Shown here: piece after piece, positions 10,391 through 21,340 of the stretch
How positions within the stretch are numbered: the stretch's first letter is position 1
Layout of the letters: every line of letters starts with the position of its first letter
Assembly: GCF_032884065.1 (NCBI RefSeq)
Contig: NC_088866.1
Span: 46,100,653 to 46,164,652 of the forward strand
DNA from: Artemia franciscana
Taxonomy: Eukaryota > Arthropoda > Branchiopoda > Anostraca > Artemiidae
Length of the DNA stretch: 64,000 nt
Direction of reading: 5' to 3'
Made by a program: the position numbers and the translations under genes
The notes under the pieces: model-generated
What the model saw: the letters and a program-made list of their open reading frames with translations, nothing else
Told to the model about the DNA's origin: nothing
Databases searched by the model: none

Positions 10391-11155
10391 CTTTATTTGA
10401 ACTCAATTTAATAAGAACTTGCCTTTTTATTTGAGAGGGGGGTTAAATAGTAAGTATCTTAAGACCACTCCTTCTCCCATCTTTCAAGGCACCTTTGCCT
10501 CTCCTCAGACGAAAACTGAGATAGCGTCTCTGACTGAATTAAGTTGTTTATATAAGAGAGAGGGTAGATAGGGATCATTCAGCAAATTAGCCGAACAAAA
10601 ATACACCGAGGCATCCTCATGATATATGACCCTTAAACTAACTTTTTCATCTTCCATAGAAAAGTATCTCACATCTTCACCCCCACCATCAAGGTTCATA
10701 TATTCAGTAAGTTTTTGGGGAAGTTTTTATATCAATTCTGATGTGTTTAAGGGAAGCTTTATAATCCAAAACAAAGGGCATTTTATGTATTATCAAAATT
10801 TATGCATTTTTAATCATTGAAATTTATCTCCGGTAATTTCTTCATTTCCCTCTGCAAAAGCCAATTTATTTGCTGGGGGGGAGGGGTACTTTGCGTACTG
10901 GGTGGTAATTAAGATGGCCTAGATTAAATTTTAAATTAAATTGTAGTAGAGCCAATAAAATATTGGAATTTGTATGAGCTTTTGAAGTAATTACTGTTTT
11001 TAGGTTCACGGCTAAGAGTTTTTTTTATGAATCATCCTGACACGCATTTATGTCATGACTTTAAAAAACAAGCAATTCCAACAAGGTTGAACACGTAAAG
11101 ATTCTAACTTGTGTTTTATCTAATAGTATTGCCTCACACTTGTAGAAATATGAAA
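10391..11155. other. No gene confirmed
   Basis: A minus-strand frame of 64 codons (10505-10699) has fairly coding-like composition, but no splice context or family was recognised. The rest is AT-rich and featureless. Confidence 0.4.
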
Positions 11156-11159
11156 AAAC

Positions 11160-11600
11160 TGAGTACGGTGGTACAGTTGCACGGGGATTCAGTTACAAGG
11201 GGGTCCAGCTACGTTGAGGTTAAGCTGCAAGGTGTTTCAGTTGCACAGTGGTTCAGTTACATGGTGGTTTAGCTAAACTGGGTCCATTCCGTAAGGATTC
11301 AGTTAAATGAGGGATCATATGCTCAGTGATTCACTTACACAGTGGTTTATTTAGACGGGGATTTAGTTACACGGAGCTCAGTTAGATTGGGATGGTTCGG
11401 ATGAAAGGGGGTTCAGCTACACGGAGGTTGAGCGGCGAGATGGTTCAGTTGCACGGGGGTTCAATTTACACGAGGATTTAGTTAAATTGGGTCAGTTGTA
11501 CAAGGCTTTAATAACACCAGGGATCATATGCTCGGTGATTCACTTATACGGTGGTTTATTTAGACGGGGGTTTAGTTACAGGGGTTCATTGCAATGGAAC
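11160..11600. repeat. GTTCAGTTACACGGGG-type minisatellite
   Basis: Degenerate units of about 15 to 25 bases such as GGTTCAGTTACACGG. A larger block is duplicated: GGGATCATATGCTCAGTGAT (about 11311) recurs with one change at about 11520, giving a higher-order period near 209 bases. Confidence 0.8.
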
Positions 11601-12970
11601 CATGATCACCATTATATAGGGAAGCATTCCTACAAGTTTCTCCCATTCCTGATAAACATAATTGAGCAAGCTGATGATATGCTGCAAAAATAAAAGTATA
11701 TGTTCAATTCAGTCAGACGGAACAATCTTGAAATGGAAACATTACGTGGAACTCTTAAAACAAAATAGTGTATGAAGTGTATCAAAGAAAGTGCCGTATG
11801 TATTTAGGGGTACGAGCAGCTACTGCCTCATATGAAAAGTGGCAAGGTATCAGCTACCATCGTAAATAAAGACGAAGGTTCTATCTGATTCTAATTAAAA
11901 ATATAATTTTTCGATTTTTTATTATCAATTTAACGGTATTTTGAGGCAACTTATGGGTTTTTTCACATTGGTGTGATAAGCAGTGTGGCCTTACAATACA
12001 AATTGCGAAAAATAACCATATAATAAAATATTTATTTATTTTGACCTCCATATCCAATGACCTGCTGACGCAACCAATTAATCAATCTGGTTGTTCATGC
12101 GTTACAGAAAACAGATTTGAAATATATTTTTCTTATTTAATCTATTTTGCCTTTCTGTACCTTACTACACAAACGTGAACAATGCCTAAGTATTTTTCTA
12201 TATTTTACCTTTTCTGTATTACTCACAGTACATTTTAGGCAACTTTCCATCCTTGAAGTCTGTATTTTCAATCACCTTTTGATAGATCAGTCGACAGATA
12301 ACTTTTTTTTACATTTTTATTAACATAAACACAACTCAATACAAAAAGAAATCAGAACAAAAAATAATGCTGCAGGAAGTGACCGGGATATCTTTCATGC
12401 CAATTCATCGAGTCAATTAAAATTAAAACGAAACCGTTGCAAAAATAGTTATAGAGAAGGAAAAAATAATGGCAAAGAAGAATAAATAAATAAACTATTG
12501 TCATGCAGTCCAGATTGTAAAATCGGGTACCGAAATCAATGAACCAAAGCCAAATTTAACGAGTCGATAAATACATAGCATTATTTTAAATGTCAAAAGA
12601 AGATATATTAGTACAAGTAAAAGGTATTGAATTGCAAAAAATGTCGTGTTGAAAAAATGATAGGAAATGTATATTCTATGAAGTTAAAAAGAAAAACCAA
12701 GATACTGTTAAATTCCAGAGAAATTTTATTTACCTATCAGATGAAGTTATTCAATCCTCAGAGTCTTTTTTTTTTCACTCGAAACACTTTCAAATCTCGA
12801 CATTCGTTTTTCATTCAAACTTTCTGATCGTGGAAGCTTTTTTATATTATGTGAAATAAGGGAAGTTTGACGACATATAAAAATTGATAATATACAAACA
12901 TTTGATGTCACATAAAGATGTAATACTATACAGAAGATCCTTGAAAAGCAACAAAACGTGTTTCAATATC
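11601..12970. other. No gene confirmed
   Basis: AT-rich. If the exon at 13135-13263 is real, its upstream exons should lie here or further left. Candidate segments near 11813-11881 and 12590-12760 look weakly coding but have interrupting stops and no firm splice sites, so none is called. Confidence 0.4.
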
Positions 12971-13190
12971 TTCTTTTTAATCTTTTAATGTCCTAGTCTT
13001 TTAATGTCCTATTATTATTTTTAGAAGATTAATCCTCCAATTGAAGATGTTCAAAAGAAGCTTGAGAAGAAAACAATATTCTCTGTTTAATCCTTTAATG
13101 TCCTAGTCTTTTAATGTCCTGCTATTATTTTTAGAAGATTAGTCCTCCAATTGAAGATGTTCTAAAGAAGCTGGAGAAGAAAACGGGTCT
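12971..13190 (+). repeat. 110-bp tandem duplication covering a splice acceptor and exon start
   Basis: Two copies (about 12971-13080 and 13081-13190) differ at only a few bases. Each contains an intron-like tail (CTTTTAATGTCCTAGTC, then TATTATTTTTAG) and the first 50 or so bases of an exon (AAGATTA.TCCTCCAATTG). Confidence 0.85.
13025..13090 (+). CDS. Duplicated, shortened alternative terminal exon (putative)
   Basis: After the acceptor TATTTTTAG the frame reads KINPPIEDVQKKLEKKT, then crosses the duplication junction and stops at TAA 13088-13090. It is the first copy of the exon at 13135. If used, it would give a 21-codon end in place of the 42-codon end. It may simply be a dead copy. Confidence 0.3.
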   Translation, partial: KINPPIEDVQKKLEKKTIFSV

Positions 13191-13263
13191 TTCAGTTACA
13201 ATAGAAGAACTGATACTCATTGAAAGGAAGAAACAGGCAAAGCAAAAATTGAAAATATCTTGA
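13135..13263 (+). CDS. Putative terminal exon of an unrecognised gene
   Basis: Follows a good acceptor (GCTATTATTTTTAG) and stays open for 42 codons to TGA 13261-13263. The product is hydrophilic and probably helical, starting KISPPIEDVLKKLEKKTGLS and continuing VTIEELILIERKKQAKQKLK. The balanced composition, the acceptor and the preserved frame through both duplicate copies argue for coding. I do not recognise the family. Upstream exons were not identified and may lie left of 13.0 kb; without them the frame itself is an assumption. Confidence 0.4.
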   Translation, partial: KISPPIEDVLKKLEKKTGLSVTIEELILIERKKQAKQKLKIS

Positions 13264-14085
13264 AAATGCAAATATATTCTTTGGGATGGAATAAATTTCA
13301 ATTAAAGGACTATAGGGGTTAGTAGTTCTTGCTTTTGCAAAATAAATTTTCTTTTGACAAAAATTATACTATTTGATATGAAAACCCTTTCTAGTATTTT
13401 TTTTTACAGTGCATCTGAATATTTTTTAGATAATATCTATTTTTCTACAGTGTTGTCTTCTGAGAGGAAAATTGAAGTATTAGTTAATCCAATAGTTGTA
13501 GTTAGTCGAAAAGAGGTAGGAAACTATATTATTTGGTTTACAGTAACTCAGAAGTCGGTGATTTTGTGAACTGATTTTTTTTTTTATGAAAAAAAACAAA
13601 TATTTTATGAAATTATAAGTTCTAGTTGGGAAACATCTCTGTCGTCTTCATGTCTGTACTCTGAATATTTTTGTGCCTTATTCGATTCCTTGATGGAACA
13701 GCTAAAACTGTTATTATTTGCACTGTAAAAAGTGTCGCCGAATCTAGTCTGTCAAATATAATAAAATATAAACCCATAGCAGCGGCTCAAAAGAGATTTT
13801 TCTCTCTTTGCCTGCTTGCTGAATTGTCAAAGCTTTTATGCAGCCCAAAAACAGACTATTGGCCAATTAAAGGACAATGCCGGCAGTTGCAAATCGGCAG
13901 TCATAATTAAAAGTGCGGCATATGCCTTTGTAACTTTTCAGGAAAGCCAAAAACGGAAAAAAGTTTGTTAGCTGTGGTGGTCTGAAGGATGGGGCTAATG
14001 AAGATAAAAGGAATATCTGCTTGATCAACTTCTTATGCTATTTTCAGTGGTATAAGTTAGATTCAAGTATTTTGAGTGAATTCAA
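13264..14085. other. No gene recognised
   Basis: AT-rich 3' flank of the putative exon, then more GC-balanced sequence (13.65-14.0 kb) without a convincing frame. Confidence 0.45.
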
Positions 14086-15300
14086 AATTGTTTGATTTTA
14101 TGACGTATGTCTCCTGTTTCCTCGACAAAAAAAAAGGATACAAACGCCAGATCCCAATTTTTCGGCTCTATAAGATAATCCTGTTCTTTCATTGTAAATT
14201 GCAACCAGACCTGAAGAAATCTGGCAATTTTTCGCTCTGTCCGATAGAGCTGCCTCCGAGAATCGTTTTGATTTGAAATTCACCTTCGGCCCCAGTTCGG
14301 TTGAACAGCGAGAGACTTCAACGAAAGTTCTATTTTATGGCGTATATCTCCTTTTTCCTAGACAAAAAGGAGAAACAGGCAATGTCCCTATTTTATCGCT
14401 CCATAAGATAATCCTCATCATGTTGTTCTGAAGTGCAACAAGATCGAAAGAAATCTGGCCACTTGTTTTGCACTGTCCGATAGAACTGTCCCCGAGATTC
14501 TTTTTGATTTGTAATCTACCTTCGGCCCCCGTTCAGTTGAACTGTGAGAGACTTCAACGAAAGTTTTATTTTATGGCGTATATCTCCTTTATCCTGGACA
14601 AAAAAAAGGAGAAAAAGGCAGTGCCCCATTTTATCACTCCATAAGATAATCCTCATCATGTTGTTCTGAAGTGCAATAAGATCTGAAGGAATCTGGCCAT
14701 TTTGTTGGCAATGTTCGATAGACCTGCCTCCTAGAATCGTTTTGATATGTGATTTACCTTCAGCCCCTGTTCGGTTGAATTGCAAGAAACTTCGACGGAA
14801 GTTCTATTTTATGGCGTATATCTCCTTTTTCCTGGACAAAAAAAAAGAAGAAAAATTCAGTGTCCCTAGTTTATCGCTCCATAAGATAATCCTTATCACG
14901 TTGTTCTGAAGTGCAACAAGATCTGAAGGAATCTGGCCATTTTGTTCGCACTGTCCGATAGGCCTGCCTCCGAGAATCGTTTTTTGTATGTAATTTACCT
15001 TCGACCCCCCGTTCAGTTGAACTGCGAGAGACTTCAACAGAAGTTCTATTTTATGGCGTATGTCTCCTTTTTTCTTGACAAAAAAAAAGGAGAAAAACAT
15101 ATTGTCCCTATTTTATCACACCATAAGATAATCCTAATCCTGTTGTTCTAAAGTGCAACAAGATCTGAAAGAATATGGCCATTTTGTTCGCACTGTCAGT
15201 AGAACTGCCTCCAAAATTTGTTTTGATATGTAATTTACGTTCGCCCCCCGTTCCGTTGAAGTGCAAGAGACTTGATTCAGTCCTACTTTTTCGCACTAGC
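14086..15300. repeat. Tandem array, five units of about 240 bp
   Basis: The block TTTTATGGCGTATATCTCC recurs at about 14097, 14331, 14571, 14809 and 15051. Each is followed by a GACAAAAA run, CCATAAGATAATCCT, CTGTCCGATAG and CGTTCAGTTGAACTG blocks in constant order. Several 60 to 98 codon frames on both strands recur in phase with the unit and are not genes. Confidence 0.9.
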
Positions 15301-15383
15301 TTCCTTTTTTCTTTCCCATGGTTCATTTCAAAGTCAATGACAAGAACCTGCCGGAACGTGTTTATTTTTGTTCATTCTATTAG

Positions 15384-15704
15384 ACTTGGCTGAGTGGTTG
15401 GCGCGCTGGTGTGGGAATTCTGTGTCCAAGGGGCACAGGTTCAATCCCAGTTGTGACCAGTTATTAGTTTGGGATGGGGGTCAGTTGGCGTGACTCTGTA
15501 AGCTCAGCCAGAATCGACCCAGCTCTAAATGGGTACCTGGAGAAATCTGGGGAAGGTAAGCAGGAAGGGTGTGTGAAAGCACAGGATGGTTGGCCCCCAG
15601 CCCTCCATTGCACTTCCTGGCTGAAGGGCCATGAAATGGAGATCAGCACCGCCGGTTTGGACCTTAAGGGTCCAGTGCTGTCTTACTACTACTACTATTA
15701 GACT
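15384..15704 (+). mobile_element. tRNA-derived SINE
   Basis: The head carries an A box (TGGCTGAGTGG at 15387-15397) and a B box (GGTTCAATCCC at 15438-15448) at tRNA-like spacing, with a Ser/Leu-type tRNA look. It is followed by a GC-richer body containing AAATGGGTACCTGG and a (TAC)n tail at 15684-15700. Much higher GC than its surroundings. Transcribed by RNA polymerase III if active. Confidence 0.75.
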
Positions 15705-15865
15705 GAGCGTATCTGAACCTCCTTTTGAAATCCAATTTCCTAAAGACCATCATTACATTGAATTACTTTGAAACTCGACATCTATTGACTTTACCTGTTC
15801 GTAGTCTCTTATTTCTCTTTTTGTAATCTAGAATTTAAGATAATACAATTGTTTTAATTCAAATA

Positions 15866-16158
15866 AAATAAAAAAAACAAGTTTTTTTAACTGAAAGTAA
15901 GGAGCGACATTAAAACTTAAAACGAACAGAAATTACTTCGTATATGAAAGAGGCTGCTTCCTCATCAACGCCCCGCTCTTTACGCTAAAGTTTGACTCTT
16001 TCTCTCAATTCTTCTTTTTAAAACAGTAAAAAACTTTAGCGTAAAGAGCGGGGCGTTGATGAGGAAGCAGCCTCTTTCATATACGAAGTAATTTCTGTTC
16101 GTTTTAAGTTTTAATGTCGCTCCTTACTTTCAGTTAAAAAAACTTGTTTTTTTTATTT
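15866..16158. repeat. 128-bp perfect inverted repeat, 37-base spacer
   Basis: Arms 15866-15993 and 16031-16158 are exact reverse complements, checked base by base. The spacer is 15994-16030. It forms the terminus of copy C. Confidence 0.95.
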
Positions 16159-17563
16159 AATTTCAGAACGTTTTTGAATCAATGCATGTTTTGATTTTGG
16201 CTCTCCGCAGAGGAATAATCAAAACGAAATTTGCATTTTTTTTTAATTTTTTTTTGGCTAAATGGCTTTCTCATAATTTTGATCGAGTGATTTTGAGAAA
16301 AAAAGAGCGGGGGACGAAGCCTAGTTGCCCTCCGATTTTTTGGTTAATTAAAAAGGAAACTAGAACTTTTAATTTTTTACGAATCTTTTTATTGGTAAAA
16401 GATTTACGTAACTTATAAATTAGCTTACGTAAAGAACTTTTGTATTCTCATGTTTTTATTACATATATGAGGGGATTCGCCCCATCGTCAGTACCTCGCT
16501 CTTTACACTAAAGCTGGAATTTTACCCCAATTCATTAAGAATGACCCCTGAATCACAAAAGCCATAGAATAAATAGTTGAAATTACTAAAAATACTTTAG
16601 CGTAAAGAGCGAGGTATTAGAAGGAGGTGAGCCCCTCATATGGGTAATAATTTCTGTTTGTTTTAAGTTTTATTGCTGTTCCTTACTTCCAGCTGAAAAA
16701 GCTTTTTCACATTTATTTTTAATTGTTTTTTTTTAAATAATGCTAGTAAATCCTGCTCTCCCTTCATGGAAATTTTCTTCTCCCATGACAAATTCTCGAT
16801 GGAAAGTTCCCCCAGCGTATCCCCCTCTTCTCAACCCCTCCCCCAACCAAAAAAATCCTCCTGAAAACGCCTGTATACTTCCCAATAACCATTACTATAT
16901 GTAAGCACAGGTCAAAGTTTGTAACTTGTTGCCCCTCCCACGGGGACTGTGGGAGAGTAAGTCGTCCCCAAAGACATAGTTATAAAGTTTTTCGACTACG
17001 CTGAATAAAATGGCTATCTCAGAATTTTGATCCGTTGACTTTGGGAAAATAATTAGCGTGGGAGGGGGCCTAGGTGCCCTCCAATTTTTTTGGTCACTTA
17101 AAAAGGGCACTAGAACTTTTCATTTCCGTTAGAATGAGCCCTCTTGCAACATTCTAGGACAACTGGGTCGATATGATCACCCCTGGGAAAAAAAAAATAA
17201 TAAATAAAAAATAAACACGCATCCGTGATCTGCCTTCTGGCAAAAAATTGCAAAATTCCACATTTTTGTAGATAGGAGCTCGAAACTTCTACAGTAGGGT
17301 TCTCTGATACGCTGAATCTGATGGTGTGATTTTCGTTAAGATTCTATGACTTTTAGGGGGTGTTTCCCCCTATTTTCCAAAATAACGCAAATTTTCTTAG
17401 GCTCGTAACTTTTGATGGGTAAGACTAAACTTGATGAAACTTATATATTCAAAACCAGCATTAAAATGCGATTCTTTTGATGTAGCTATTGGTATCAAAA
17501 TTCCATTTTTTAGAGTTTTGGTTACTATTGAGCCGGGTCGCTCCTTACCACGAACTGTTTGAT
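15866..17563 (-). mobile_element. Foldback repeat family, copy C
   Basis: Reverse complement of copies A and B, highly similar over its whole length. The start (minus strand) at 17563 lacks the second half of the small ACGAACTG hairpin. At its 3' end it continues past the AGAGAAAGAGT point into a perfect inverted copy of its own last 128 bases, which copies A and B lack or retain only for a few bases. Confidence 0.85.
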
Positions 17564-19249
17564 AATACAAAAGTAAAAAATATGCAAATTAATCATTGGT
17601 TTGTTCCTTCACATTGTCAAAAACCCAGATCATGTAGTTCTTTCTGATGAGGCAACTTTTATATAAGATGTAAATGGCTTTGCACATTCTTTTAGAAAGG
17701 CAATTCAAATTTAAAAAGATCCATTATGCCAGTACCAAGCAAAATTCATATCAATAACTGAGGTGATTTCATCAATTTGTGATCTTGGCCCTGCAGAATA
17801 ATAATTAGTGTATCATTCTTGCGTTTAAAATTATGCGTTTGACTCAAGTGCACTAATAAAACATAAACATTAAATAAAAATAAAGAGACAGGAAATGACC
17901 CTTTTAAGTCATTAACAGAGTATATCTGAGTCGGATTCAGGTAAACTTCAAGTAACTGTCGAGTCGAGAAACTGTTTATGGCAGCGAACGGTGGGAAACA
18001 ACTGGACCTTAGCCAAGGAATGACTTCATACCTGATATCTGATTTTCATGTTGGGCTTGTTCAAAAACGACAACTATAATCTTTGAACTGTAAGTTTCTG
18101 TCAGTTTTCTATAACAATCTGTTATAACAGAGAAGTTACTTTAAATAAAGATAAGGGAGATATTCCTATAAACCTAATTTACAATAACTTAAAATTAAAC
18201 GATCCAAGTAACATTTTTCTTTAGCTTTAATTAGGATCATCTGACCACACTTTTAATGAAAATTAGGTCAGTAGACAAGCTAAGTCGATCACTAAGCAGA
18301 TAATTCTTGTCCAATCTAATTGGTGAAAAGTCTTTCATTTACTCTGACTTGGTTTTTTGGTTTGTTTGATTCCGTCTTTCTTCTGCTCAGTTAGATTTAA
18401 TTCAAAAGGTTGATTTTCCTTCTTTTTTTTTAGCAGTCGGTGTCCGTGACGAAATATGTCCCTCTATTATTTTTGCTTCTTTTTTGTCCGCTGTCTGACT
18501 TTACCCTCAGTTTTCTCAGCTATTTAATTTTTTTTTCTTGTTAATCAATGTCAATCTTGCTCGTAGCCCTTTCTGTGTATAACTGTTCACATAATTAATA
18601 TAATCATATTTCACCCAATATTTTACCATTTTAAAATTATAATTACCTGCACTATAAAATTTTATCAATCTGACAAGAGACCTAAGTCCGACAGACGGCC
18701 TTTTAGACCGGGGAACACAGCTATACACGAAACAAATTCATATTCAATCCTTTTTCTGCCAACCACTTCGCGCTTTTGTGCTCTGAAAATTGCAAGACGT
18801 CGCAAAATATATCAGTAAAATAGTAAAATACCGGTAACAAACGTAAAATACCGGTAAAATAAGTAAATTATGTAAGATAAGGATTTTATGGGGGTCTGTA
18901 AAATTACAATAAAATTTTACCAGGAACAATTTTACCAGTTACAACACTACCACGCATATATACATATTATGCAGTATAATATGCATGGCAAATAAGCCTC
19001 CTTAGATTAATAGATTACGCTATATACTTGTGCGTTCGGTTACGATCTTGCACTTTCGGTGGTTCGAATCCATACGGGGGCGCTTCTTTTTCTGATTGGT
19101 AATTTTATTTTAAATTAAACAGCAATGTTTTTGCTTTATATAATTTCTTGAATACAAAGGAAGGAATCCTTTGTTTTCTATCCTGTTCTAATTTGATCTA
19201 ATCAGAAATAATCTCAATTTATTTTATCAAAGTGTCCTTTTTGTCCTTT
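17564..19249. other. No gene recognised
   Basis: AT-rich sequence without a convincing frame. A lone B-box-like GGTTCGAATCC lies near 19061-19071 followed by a T run, but no tRNA cloverleaf can be built around it. Confidence 0.5.
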
Positions 19250-21271
19250 TAACAATTTCGGAGCGGAAAAACAATTTCGCTGTCCTGTGGTTAGATCTAT
19301 TTTATGGCTTAGGAAGGGCACTACGTGTTTCAATTTAAGCTCAAAATAAGCCCTCTCCTGATATTTTTCTGCTTTAAATGGCAGAAAACGACACTGTCCT
19401 GTGGTTAGATCTTTTTTGTGGCTTAGAAAGGGCACTACGTGTTTTAATTTAAGCTGAAAATAAGTCCTCTCCTGATATTTTTCTGCTTTAAATGGCAGAA
19501 AACGACACTGTCCTGTGGTTAGATCTTTTTTGTGGCTTAGAAAGGGCACTACGTGTTTTAATTTAAGCTGAAAATAAGTCCTCTCTTGATATTTTTCTGC
19601 TTTAAATGGTAGAAAACGACACCGTCCTTGGGTTAGATCTTTTTTGTGGCTTAGAAAGGGCACTACGTGTTTTAATTTAAGCTGAAAATAAGTCCTCTCC
19701 TGATATTTTTCTGCTTTAAATGGTAGAAAACGACACTGTCCTGTGGTTAGATCTTTTTTGTGGCTTAGAAAGGGCACTACGTGTTTTAATTTAAGCTGAA
19801 AATAAGTCCTCTCCTGATATTTTTCTGCTTTAAATGGTAGAAAACGACACTGTCCTGTGGTTAGATCTTTTTTGTGGCTTAGAAAGGGCACTACGTGTTT
19901 TAATTTAAGCTGAAAATAAGTCCTCCCCTGATATTTTTCTGCTTTAAATGGTAGAAAACGACACCGTCCTTGGGTTAGATCTTTTTTGTGGCTTAGAAAG
20001 GGCACTACGTGTTTTAATTTAAGCTGAAAATAAGTCCTCTCCTGATATTTTTCTGCTTTAAATGGTAGAAAACGACACTGTCCTGTGGTTAGATCTTTTT
20101 TGTGGCTTAGAAAGGGCACTACGTGTTTTAATTTAAGCTGAAAATAAGTCCTCTCCTGATATTTTTCTGCTTTAAATGGTAGAAAACGACACTGTCCTGT
20201 GGTTAGATCTTTTTTGTGGCTTAGAAAGGGCACTACGTGTTTTAATTTAAGCTGAAAATAAGTCCTCTCCTGATATTTTTCTGCTTTAAATGGTAGAAAA
20301 CGACACCGTCCTTGGGTTAGATCTTTTTTGTGGCTTAGAAAGGGCACTACGTGTTTTAATTTAAGCTGAAAATAAGTCCTCTCCTGATATTTTTCTGCTT
20401 TAAATGGTAGAAAACGACACTGTCCTGTGGTTAGATCTTTTTTGTGGCTTAGAAAGGGCACTACGTGTTTTAATTTAAGCTGAAAATAAGTCCTCTCCTG
20501 ATATTTTTCTGCTTTAAATGGTAGAAAACGACACCGTCCTTGGGTTAGATCTTTTTTGTGGCTTAGAAAGGGCACTACGTGTTTTAATTTAAGCTGAAAA
20601 TAAGTCCTCTCCTGATATTTTTCTGCTTTAAATGGTAGAAAACGACACTGTCCTGTGGTTAGATCTTTTTTGTGGCTTAGATAGGGCACTACGTGTTTTA
20701 ATTTAAGCTGAAAATAAGTCCTCTCCTGATATTTTTCTGCTTTAAATGGTAGAAAACGACACTGTCCTGTGGTTAGATCTTTTTTGTGGCTTAGAAAGGG
20801 CACTATGTGTTTCAATTTAAGCTCAAAATAAGCCCTCTCCTGATATTTTTCTGCTTTAAATGGTAGAAAACGACACCGTCCTTGGGTTAGATCTTTTTTG
20901 TGGCTTAGAAAGGGCACTACGTGTTTTAATTTAAGCTGAAAATAAGTCCTCTCCTGATATTTTTCTGCTTTAAATGGTAGAAAACGACACTGTCCTGTGG
21001 TTAGATCTTTTTTGTGGCTTAGAAAGGGCACTACGTGTTTCAATTTAAGCTCAAAATAAGCCCTCTCCTGATATTTTTCTGCTTTAAATGGTAAAAAACG
21101 ACACTGTCCTGTGGTTGGATCTTTTTTGTGGCTTAGAAAGGGCACTACGTGTTTCAATTTAAGCTCAAAATAAGCCCTCTCCTGATATTTTTCTGCTTTA
21201 AATGGTAAAAAACGACACTGTCCTGTGGTTAGATCTTTTTTGTGGCTTAGAAAGGGCACTACGTGTTTCAA
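19214..21271 (-). CDS. 685-codon repeat-encoded open frame, coding status doubtful
   Basis: Because 114 is divisible by three, the minisatellite stays open as 17 full units of 38 residues plus a diverged last one. The consensus unit begins KHVVPFLSHKKDLTTGQCRF and ends KYQERTYFQLKL. Unit variants (TTGQC or TQGRC, RTYFQ or RAYFE) are amino-acid changing, with no sign of synonymous preference. There is no signal peptide, no domain I recognise and no obvious promoter. The start ATG is simply the first in the array. A noncoding minisatellite with an accidental frame is the more likely reading. Confidence 0.2.
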   Translation of the reverse strand: MKHVVPFLSHKKDLTTGQCRFLPFKAEKYQERAYFELKLKHVVPFLSHKKDPTTGQCRFLPFKAEKYQERAYFELKLKHVVPFLSHKKDLTTGQCRFLPFKAEKYQERTYFQLKLKHVVPFLSHKKDLTQGRCRFLPFKAEKYQERAYFELKLKHIVPFLSHKKDLTTGQCRFLPFKAEKYQERTYFQLKLKHVVPYLSHKKDLTTGQCRFLPFKAEKYQERTYFQLKLKHVVPFLSHKKDLTQGRCRFLPFKAEKYQERTYFQLKLKHVVPFLSHKKDLTTGQCRFLPFKAEKYQERTYFQLKLKHVVPFLSHKKDLTQGRCRFLPFKAEKYQERTYFQLKLKHVVPFLSHKKDLTTGQCRFLPFKAEKYQERTYFQLKLKHVVPFLSHKKDLTTGQCRFLPFKAEKYQERTYFQLKLKHVVPFLSHKKDLTQGRCRFLPFKAEKYQGRTYFQLKLKHVVPFLSHKKDLTTGQCRFLPFKAEKYQERTYFQLKLKHVVPFLSHKKDLTTGQCRFLPFKAEKYQERTYFQLKLKHVVPFLSHKKDLTQGRCRFLPFKAEKYQERTYFQLKLKHVVPFLSHKKDLTTGQCRFLPFKAEKYQERTYFQLKLKHVVPFLSHKKDLTTGQCRFLPFKAEKYQERAYFELKLKHVVPFLSHKIDLTTGQRNCFSAPKLLKGQKGHFDKIN

Positions 21272-21340
21272 TTTAAGCTCAAAATAAGCCCTCTCCTGAT
21301 ATTTTTCACCTTTAAATGGTAGAAAACGACATTTTCCTAT
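19250..21340. repeat. 114-bp minisatellite, about 18 units
   Basis: Near-identical 114-base units run from about 19255 to 21340. Two main unit types differ in a small block (CTGTCCTGTGGTTAG against CCGTCCTTGGGTTAG) and alternate irregularly; outer units carry CAATTTAAGCTCAAAATAAGCC while inner ones carry TAATTTAAGCTGAAAATAAGTC. Both edges hold degraded units. Confidence 0.97.

Noticed and set aside
10505-10699. Minus-strand 64-codon frame with coding-like composition
   Set aside because: No splice sites in fitting phase, no family resemblance, and a stop just upstream; kept only as a note.
14098-15393. Several 60 to 98-codon frames on both strands
   Set aside because: They repeat with the period of the 240-bp array.
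19055-19095. tRNA gene suggested by GGTTCGAATCC and a T run
   Set aside because: No acceptor, D or anticodon stem can be paired; a B box alone is not enough.
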